Part shown: piece after piece, positions 1 through 5,232 of the stretch
How the letters are laid out: the number at the start of each line of letters is the position of its first letter
How positions within the stretch are numbered: the stretch's first letter is position 1
Assembly: GCA_022866195.1 (NCBI GenBank)
Contig: JALHUF010000025.1
Location: 1 to 6,746 of the forward strand
Reading direction: 5' to 3'
DNA length: 6,746 nt
DNA from: Terriglobia bacterium
GTDB taxonomy: Bacteria > Acidobacteriota > Terriglobia > UBA7540
Notes under the pieces: model-generated
Databases searched by the model: none
Told to the model about the DNA's origin: nothing
What the model saw: the letters and a program-made list of their open reading frames with translations, nothing else
Translations under genes and position numbers: made by a program

Positions 1-1122
1 GGTTCTACCGATGGTACGCTCAACGGGCTGATCACTGCCTTTCGCCTGATCAAGATGGATTTGATCTATCGCCCCCGGCTGGTGACCACGCCCATCCGGG
101 GCTTTTATCTGAACCCGCGCATCCCGAACCTTCTGATCATCAGCAAAGAAAATGGGGGCAAGCCGGACGCCTTAAACGTGGGCATCAACGTGTGTCGGAC
201 ACCCTACTTCTGCACCCTGGATGCCGACTGCCTCCTGGAGCGCGACGCCCTGTTGCGCCTGATGCGCCCCATCCTGCGCTCGCCCATCAATACGGTGGCC
301 AGCGGGGGGATCGTGCGCATCCTCAACGGATGCGAAGTGCAAGACGGCAAGGTGGTCAAGGTCCAGCTGCCTAAGACACGAATCGAGCGCTTCCAGGTGG
401 TCGAATACTTGCGCAGCTTTCTCTTTGGTCGGACCGGATGGGATCTGCTAGGGGGAACCTTGATCGTCTCGGGTGCCTTTGCCGTGTTCCACCGGGAGAC
501 GGTCCTGGAGACGGGGGGATTCCAGCACGAGACGGTCACCGAGGACATGGACCTCATCGTTCAGATCCATCGCTGGGCCGTCCACCACAAGCGGAAGATC
601 AAGATGAAGTTTACCTCCGACCCGGTCTGCTGGACCGAGTGCCCCTCGACCATGAGAATGCTGGCGCGGCAGCGGCGGCGCTGGCAACTGGGGCTTTGCC
701 AGACGCTGTGGAAGAGTTCCGAGATGCTCTTCAATTCCAAATTCGGTGTCATCGGAGTGTTTAGTTTCCCCTTCCACCTCTATGTGGAAGGGTTGGGCGC
801 GGTCGTGGAGTTTCTGGGCTACTTCATGGTGCCGTTGGCGTTGCTGTTTGGAATGGTACCGGTGACCCTCTTCATCCTGTTCGTCGTCCTGAGCGTAGTC
901 TACGGGGCCTTCCTCTCCGTCGGCGCTGTCCTGCTGGAAGAATTGACTTACCGCCGCTACCCCAGTCTTCGAGATCTGATAACCCTGCTTTGGTACGCCG
1001 TCCTGGAGAACATCGGTTACCGCCAGCTGGTGCTTCTCTTCCGCGTCCAGGGTGTCTTCCGGTTCCTCACGGGATTCCGGAAATGGGAGAGAGTAGTCCA
1101 TGTCGGGGCAGCGACCTCATAG
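1..1122 (+). CDS. Membrane family-2 glycosyltransferase, probable polysaccharide synthase (5' partial)
   Basis: The frame is open from base 1 and the first codons read GSTDGT, the start of the family-2 glycosyltransferase nucleotide-binding motif. The true start is therefore upstream, and the ATG at 55 is internal. About 373 residues are present. Visible motifs are GGKPDALN (about 157-180), DAD (220-228, metal and UDP-sugar binding), TED (538-546, catalytic base region) and QRRRW (670-684). This D/DxD/TED/QxxRW set marks processive synthases such as cellulose, hyaluronan and PNAG synthases. After QRRRW come hydrophobic stretches at about 742-945 and 976-1068, suggesting three or four membrane passes that would form an extrusion channel. 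No PilZ domain follows; the protein ends shortly after the last hydrophobic segment. The next gene starts 10 bp downstream, so the two are probably cotranscribed. The sugar substrate cannot be read from the sequence. Class is confident; processivity is inferred. Confidence 0.93.
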   Translation, partial: GSTDGTLNGLITAFRLIKMDLIYRPRLVTTPIRGFYLNPRIPNLLIISKENGGKPDALNVGINVCRTPYFCTLDADCLLERDALLRLMRPILRSPINTVASGGIVRILNGCEVQDGKVVKVQLPKTRIERFQVVEYLRSFLFGRTGWDLLGGTLIVSGAFAVFHRETVLETGGFQHETVTEDMDLIVQIHRWAVHHKRKIKMKFTSDPVCWTECPSTMRMLARQRRRWQLGLCQTLWKSSEMLFNSKFGVIGVFSFPFHLYVEGLGAVVEFLGYFMVPLALLFGMVPVTLFILFVVLSVVYGAFLSVGAVLLEELTYRRYPSLRDLITLLWYAVLENIGYRQLVLLFRVQGVFRFLTGFRKWERVVHVGAATS

Positions 1123-1132
1123 GGCTTGACAC

Positions 1133-4081
1133 ATGCGCCTGCTAAAGAACCGCATCATCCTTTCGCTGGCTGTAATTGCGGCGGTCACCTACGTTTGGGA
1201 GTTTTGGATCAAGCCGGTGACCGGGCCGCTCTATACCGCGGCGGTGTCCGAATACAAGAGCCAGAACTACTCCCGCTCGCTGCAGCTCCTCCGCCAAGCG
1301 TACCAGATCAACCCCAATGACACGGCCATCCTGGGCTTGATGGGCTGGAATTACCTGAAGTTGGGTGACGCCAAAACCGCCGAAGAGCCGTATTTCCGTC
1401 GCGCCCACGACCTCGCCCCGCGGGTGGTCGACATCACTTTGGGGTATGCTTATACCGAAATCGCCCTGGGCAAGTTCGCCGAGGCCACGCAGCTTCTCAC
1501 TCAGCTCGTCGCCCAAGGTGAGAACACAGCGGATATGCATGTTGCCCGGGGTGCCCTCTACCGCCAGCTAGGGCGCAACCGTGATGCGGCACGGGAGTTT
1601 CAACTGGCCTTGGCAAGAGATGAAGAAAACAGCGTCGCGGCGAAAAACGTGAGAGAACTTTACAACATTTCGGGAGACGTAGGGAAAGCCAGCCTGGAGT
1701 TCCCAGCGTTCGAGCGCCCGAAGGATCTCCGCTATCCTGCGAGGGTGCAAGGCGACTTCTTAGCTTGGCGTACCGGCGACACCTGGAAGCCCGTCTATCT
1801 GGCGGGCGTTAGTCTGTCCGCGACGCTGCCCGGCCGTTTCCCCATCGAGGCCGTCTCGGATGTCGACGTCTACACCGACTGGTTGAACAAGATTAGTGAC
1901 CTGGGCGCCAACACCGTGCGCGTTTACACCATCCTGCCCCCGGCGTTTTACCGCGCCCTTTACGAGTTCAATGAGTCTCCCTCCCGACGCCCGCTATGGC
2001 TCTTGCAGGGCGTCGCGTTTGCGGATCCCCCGCGTGACGACATGTTCGAGGGCAGCTACTATCAAGCCTGCCAGAAAGACCTCCGCGAGGCCATTGACGT
2101 GCTCCACGGGCAGGGTGATGTGGCGCCGGCTAGAGGTCACGCGGGAGGAGTCTACACTTACCAGGTGGCCCCTTGGGTGACCGGTTTCATGGTGGGCCAG
2201 ACTTGGCTCTCGCATGTCGTCACCGCCAACAACCTGCTGCACCCTGACGTCGAGAGCTATCAGGGAGCCTACATAGAGGTGCCGGCGGGCAGCCCCACAG
2301 AAATCTTCCTGGCCCAGATGATCAATTACGCGGTGGAATATGAGGCGAGCAAGTACAACTGGCAACACCCCGCGGCCTTCGTCAGTTGGCCGACGCTCGA
2401 CCCCATGCGCCATCCGACGGAGAGCACTCTCCTCGAGGAGGTTTCTATCCGGCGCGCGCACGGTGAACGGTTGCCCACACCCGTCGGCCCTTACGACGAC
2501 GATGACGGCGTTTCACTTGACCCGACCCACCTGCACCCCCGCCCGGGATTTGTAGCGGGATACTTCGCCGCTTACAGCGTCTTTCCCTTTTATCCGGACT
2601 TCATCAACCGGGACCCGCGTTATCAAGCCGCCCGGGATGGGGAGGGCAGCAATCCATTTCTGGGCTATTTGCAGGATTTGAAGGCCAACCATCGCCGCAT
2701 CCCCCTGGTCATCGCCGATTACGGGATTCCCACTAGCCTGGGGATTGGGCATTTCAGTGCCGCCGGGTTTGACGAGGGCGGGAAAACCGAACAGCAACAG
2801 GGCCAGTTGCTGGCGCGCTTTACGCGCAATATCTACGATGCCGGGGCTGCCGGCGGCATGGTCTTTGAATGGGTTGACCAGTGGTTTCGCGAATCCTGGC
2901 TGCAGCGCTGGTACGCCGTGCCGCGGGACCGCCGGGTACTGTGGAGCAATCTGATGGCTCCCGCCGGACGCTATGGCCTGCTGGCCGCCGATTCTGGCCG
3001 ACTTGCTGTTCACCTCTTGGGAGGGGACCCCGCAGAGTGGGCCAACACCCCTCCCCTTTATGCGAAGATCGAGCCCCGCCTATCCCAGCCTTTGGGCGAC
3101 CGGTATGATCCGGCTCGAGATTTGAAAGCCCTATACGCGGATGCCGATGAAGCCTTCCTTTATCTGCGCCTCGCGGTGGCGAAGCTGGACAACGATAACG
3201 ACGGCCAGCCCGATTGGCAGGCCGTCAACTACCTGATCGGGGTGGGAACTGCTCCGAATCTCGCCGGCCTCACCTATTTGCCGTTCATTACTCCTGTCCG
3301 GTTTCCGATGGGGATGACTTACGCCATCCAGTTGGCGGGGCCGGGGTCCAGTCGCATCTGGATCGCGTCCACGTACAATCCTTTTCAGATTATGCCTGTC
3401 GAGGGAATTCCCACCCAGACGATACTGGAGTCAAAACTCGATTGGAAGCCCACTCTTTCGGCCAGCGGCAACTTCGAGTCGCAGGTTATTGAGCCTAACC
3501 GTCGCCGCTTCGCGCGTGGCGGGCGCTACTTCCCGCCCCAACGCTATGACCGGGGAATCCTCCACTATGGCACTCTGAACCTTCAGTCGCCGGATTACGA
3601 CTCCTTGGCTGAATGGCACGCCAACCTTCAGACTAATACCGTCGATTTGCGCATTCCCTGGAATCTCCTGAACGTGACTGATCCCTCGAGCTTCCAGGTC
3701 TTTGCCGGCCTGGAAAAGGACGGCACCGTCGATACGGCGGAAACGCCCGGTTTCGTGATGGCGGTTTTCTCCTACCGCCCGTTGGAGGGCGCCCGCTTGC
3801 GCCCGATCATGGAGCAAGGTCATCCCGTTGCCGACGCTTTGCCTGCTATGATGAGTCCGACAACCATCTCCGCCGCAGCCTTGAAGCAGTACCGCTGGGC
3901 AGGTTGGAATGTCCCGCATTACAACTTGAGACTGAAGGACTCCTTTCCGATGCTGCGTAGGGCTTTCCAATCTCTCCCTGCCTCGCCAGGCGCGTCTGAA
4001 CGTCCTGCGCCGCCCCTCGCGCGGCAAGGCGTTCCAGGGGTAGAAGCGAGGCGAGGCAGCGGGACACTTCCGCGTAGGTGA
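1133..4081 (+). CDS. Membrane-anchored TPR / glycoside-hydrolase-like TIM barrel / beta-sandwich protein
   Basis: This 982-residue protein begins with an uncleaved-looking signal anchor (about residues 8-26). About four TPRs follow (31-170), for example QLLRQAYQINPND. The region at about 217-620 resembles a glycoside hydrolase TIM barrel: GVSLSATLPGRFP, GANTVRVYTILPPAFY, LHGQGD, PWVTGFMVGQTW, SWPTLDPMRHPTE, PLVIADYGIPTS and GGMVFEWVDQWF. In such clan GH-A-like barrels the acid/base Glu sits after strand 4 and the nucleophile Glu after strand 7. The matching places here seem to hold Q356-T357 and D529, so activity is doubtful, though E579 remains. Residues 628-885 look like a beta-sandwich, possibly CBM9/DOMON-like (GGDPAEW, DLRIPWNLL), with a DxDxDGxxD loop at 686-694. 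A Pro/Arg-rich tail fills 949-982. The start ATG lies 10 bp after the synthase stop, with only a weak AGGG upstream. By context it probably binds or trims the polymer, like BcsZ or PslG. Exact family not recognised. Confidence 0.85.
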   Translation: MRLLKNRIILSLAVIAAVTYVWEFWIKPVTGPLYTAAVSEYKSQNYSRSLQLLRQAYQINPNDTAILGLMGWNYLKLGDAKTAEEPYFRRAHDLAPRVVDITLGYAYTEIALGKFAEATQLLTQLVAQGENTADMHVARGALYRQLGRNRDAAREFQLALARDEENSVAAKNVRELYNISGDVGKASLEFPAFERPKDLRYPARVQGDFLAWRTGDTWKPVYLAGVSLSATLPGRFPIEAVSDVDVYTDWLNKISDLGANTVRVYTILPPAFYRALYEFNESPSRRPLWLLQGVAFADPPRDDMFEGSYYQACQKDLREAIDVLHGQGDVAPARGHAGGVYTYQVAPWVTGFMVGQTWLSHVVTANNLLHPDVESYQGAYIEVPAGSPTEIFLAQMINYAVEYEASKYNWQHPAAFVSWPTLDPMRHPTESTLLEEVSIRRAHGERLPTPVGPYDDDDGVSLDPTHLHPRPGFVAGYFAAYSVFPFYPDFINRDPRYQAARDGEGSNPFLGYLQDLKANHRRIPLVIADYGIPTSLGIGHFSAAGFDEGGKTEQQQGQLLARFTRNIYDAGAAGGMVFEWVDQWFRESWLQRWYAVPRDRRVLWSNLMAPAGRYGLLAADSGRLAVHLLGGDPAEWANTPPLYAKIEPRLSQPLGDRYDPARDLKALYADADEAFLYLRLAVAKLDNDNDGQPDWQAVNYLIGVGTAPNLAGLTYLPFITPVRFPMGMTYAIQLAGPGSSRIWIASTYNPFQIMPVEGIPTQTILESKLDWKPTLSASGNFESQVIEPNRRRFARGGRYFPPQRYDRGILHYGTLNLQSPDYDSLAEWHANLQTNTVDLRIPWNLLNVTDPSSFQVFAGLEKDGTVDTAETPGFVMAVFSYRPLEGARLRPIMEQGHPVADALPAMMSPTTISAAALKQYRWAGWNVPHYNLRLKDSFPMLRRAFQSLPASPGASERPAPPLARQGVPGVEARRGSGTLPRR
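3978..4059. repeat. GC-rich imperfect inverted repeat inside the 3' end of the TIM-barrel gene
   Basis: The arm CTGCCTCGCC (3978-3987) is perfectly complementary to GGCGAGGCAG (4050-4059). With one bulged C at 4060 the stem can extend by two further G-C pairs. Smaller complementary pairs lie inside it: GGCGC at 3989-3993 with GCGCC at 4007-4011, and CCCCT at 4013-4017 with AGGGG at 4036-4040. Transcribed, the segment could fold into a branched GC-rich structure just before the phosphatase gene. It could act as an mRNA processing or stability element, or be a REP-like palindromic repeat. No T-tract follows, so it is not a typical intrinsic terminator. The segment encodes the low-complexity Pro/Arg-rich tail. 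Only the arms are certain; the role is unknown. Confidence 0.5.
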
Positions 4082-4082
4082 G
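4076..4082 (+). promoter_or_regulatory. Shine-Dalgarno site overlapping the upstream stop codon
   Basis: AGGTGAG contains the TGA stop (4079-4081) of the TIM-barrel gene and matches the 3' half of the GGAGGTGATC anti-16S consensus. Aligned to that consensus, the spacing to the ATG at 4085 is about 6 nt, which is near optimal. The ribosome site and the upstream stop share bases, which suggests translational coupling between the two proteins and supports the ATG at 4085 as the start. Confidence 0.55.
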
Positions 4083-4084
4083 CG

Positions 4085-5077
4085 ATGGCCCAAGAACAAG
4101 CTTCTACTCTGGCGAAACTCGCGCGGCTCCGGGTTCTCATCCCGGCTTTTCTACTCTTGCTGCTTCTGGCTGGAGGCCTCGGCTACCTCATCCTGTTGCG
4201 TCCCCGCAGCATCTTCATGCGTTGGGCTCAGTCAGATCTGCCGGATCAGATCACGATGATAAGCATCGGGCCCTACCCGGAAGATGAGGAGTTCCAGCAT
4301 CTGAAGAAAGCAAAGGTCAAGTACATCGTCAGCTTACTGGACCCCCGACTGCCTTACGAGAAAGAACTCATTGAGCGAGAAATGGCCCTGGCCCCCAAGT
4401 ATCAGATGACGGTCAAGGTCTTCCCGATGGCGAGCATTTTCGACCGGCAGATCTTTCCGGATTACCTGGAGCAGCAGCAGAAGGCCGTGGACTTCCTGAA
4501 GAATTTGGATGGCCCCGCCTACATGCACTGCTACCTGGGCAAACACCGGGTCATCCACGTCCGGGATGAACTGGTCAAGGCCGGCGTGCCGAAGCGCTAC
4601 TGGACGGCCGCGTCTTCCAGCCAGGAGTATTGGGATCTCGTCAACCGCCTGGACGAGGCCCGGGAACTGTTTCGGCAAAAGGACTACTCAAAGGTAGTGG
4701 AAGTTCTGGCGCCTGTGACAGTCAAGGACGTCGATGTAACAAGCCTGCGCGGCTGGTCCCATTACCGCGTCGGCATGATCGAAGAAGCCGCGGAGGACTT
4801 CCGCCAGGGGCTCGAAGCCGAACCCACAAACCCGCGGAACCTGCTGGGCTCGGGCTACTGCTACCTGCGCAGTGGGCAAGCGGTGATGGCGCAGCGGCAG
4901 TTCAGCGCCGTTCTGGAGCAGATCCCGGATGAGCCCGGCGCCTTGACGGGCATGGGCTTGGCGCATCTGCGCCTCGGCAATAAGGCCGCGGCGGCGCAAC
5001 TTTTCCGCAGGGTTCTGGAGAAAGAGCCAGGAAGCGAGGAAGCGCGGAACTACCTCCGGCAGGCCGAAGCGCCGTAG
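4085..5077 (+). CDS. Membrane-anchored tyrosine/dual-specificity phosphatase-like protein with C-terminal TPRs
   Basis: The protein has 330 residues. A single strong hydrophobic helix (about 17-38) is followed by a phosphatase-like domain (about 55-185) and TPRs (about 188-328). The domain opens with ITMISIGPYP and YIVSLLDPR, the usual early strands of dual-specificity phosphatases. It contains an intact P-loop, HCYLGKHR (148-155, bases 4526-4549), that is H-C-x5-R with nucleophile C149 and R155. D120 or D126, 29 or 23 residues before the Cys, could be the general acid. The residue after the Arg is Val rather than the usual Ser/Thr. The TPRs include RQGLEAEPTNPRNLLGSGYC and RRVLEKEPGSEEA. The family removes phosphate from Tyr/Ser/Thr, and some members act on phosphoinositides or RNA. 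The substrate here is unknown. Positive charges flank both sides of the helix, so topology is unclear. The start is 3 bp after the previous stop, so the gene is operonic with the EPS genes and likely controls or processes one of them. Confidence 0.87.
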   Translation: MAQEQASTLAKLARLRVLIPAFLLLLLLAGGLGYLILLRPRSIFMRWAQSDLPDQITMISIGPYPEDEEFQHLKKAKVKYIVSLLDPRLPYEKELIEREMALAPKYQMTVKVFPMASIFDRQIFPDYLEQQQKAVDFLKNLDGPAYMHCYLGKHRVIHVRDELVKAGVPKRYWTAASSSQEYWDLVNRLDEARELFRQKDYSKVVEVLAPVTVKDVDVTSLRGWSHYRVGMIEEAAEDFRQGLEAEPTNPRNLLGSGYCYLRSGQAVMAQRQFSAVLEQIPDEPGALTGMGLAHLRLGNKAAAAQLFRRVLEKEPGSEEARNYLRQAEAP

Positions 5078-5232
5078 GAATGCACTCTGCTGGCGTGCCC
5101 CCTACCGTGCAGGAGGCAGGGAAACTGTCGGGAACGTTTTGACATGGGTTCGGCCCGTAAGCAGCCATCCGTCACCAGGCAAGGAGCGAATAGACACGAG
5201 CGGATGCTATTGAAAGACAGGAGAGAACAGCC
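5078..5232. other. 155-bp intergenic leader before the TPR export gene
   Basis: This is the only sizeable gap in the window. It holds an AGGAGG at 5111-5116 with no convincing start codon at the right distance. A TTGACA at 5139-5144 has no good -10 box at 16-18 bp. TGCAC (5081-5085) could pair with GTGCA (5107-5111) around a 21-nt loop, but no T-run follows. A 30-codon ATG frame begins at 5144 and its stop overlaps the TTG start of the next gene. The gap could carry a weak or sigma-specific promoter or a leader; nothing in it is conclusive. Confidence 0.4.
5219..5225 (+). promoter_or_regulatory. Strong Shine-Dalgarno site fixing the TTG start
   Basis: AGGAGAG lies 7 nt upstream of the TTG at 5233-5235. 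No ATG or GTG occurs in that frame between the in-frame stop TAG at 5191-5193 and the hydrophobic core of the signal peptide. This site therefore decides the start of the TPR export gene. Confidence 0.75.

Noticed and set aside
55..57. ATG 55 as the start of the glycosyltransferase
   Set aside because: The upstream codons are open to base 1 and encode the conserved GSTDGT motif, so the gene begins before the window.
448..1101. 217-codon open frame on the minus strand across the glycosyltransferase gene
   Set aside because: It is antisense to a gene with clear catalytic motifs, its translation is low-complexity and matches no family, and it is a common by-product of GC-rich coding DNA.
2513..3013. 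166-codon open frame on the minus strand
   Set aside because: It is the shadow of the conserved TIM-barrel core on the + strand.
3431..4099. 222-codon open frame on the minus strand across the end of the TIM-barrel gene
   Set aside because: It overlaps a well supported gene and its ends match no gene boundary or ribosome site; its translation shows no recognisable domain.
5078..5111. Terminator after the phosphatase gene
   Set aside because: The possible TGCAC/GTGCA stem is short, has a 21-nt loop and is not followed by a T-run.
5111..5116. AGGAGG as the ribosome site of a missed gene
   Set aside because: The only nearby start-like codon (CTG 5125) leads to a stop within a few codons.
5139..5167. 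TTGACA box as a sigma-70 promoter for the exporter gene
   Set aside because: The -35 match is perfect, but the segment 16-18 bp downstream (around CAGCCA) does not resemble a -10 box.
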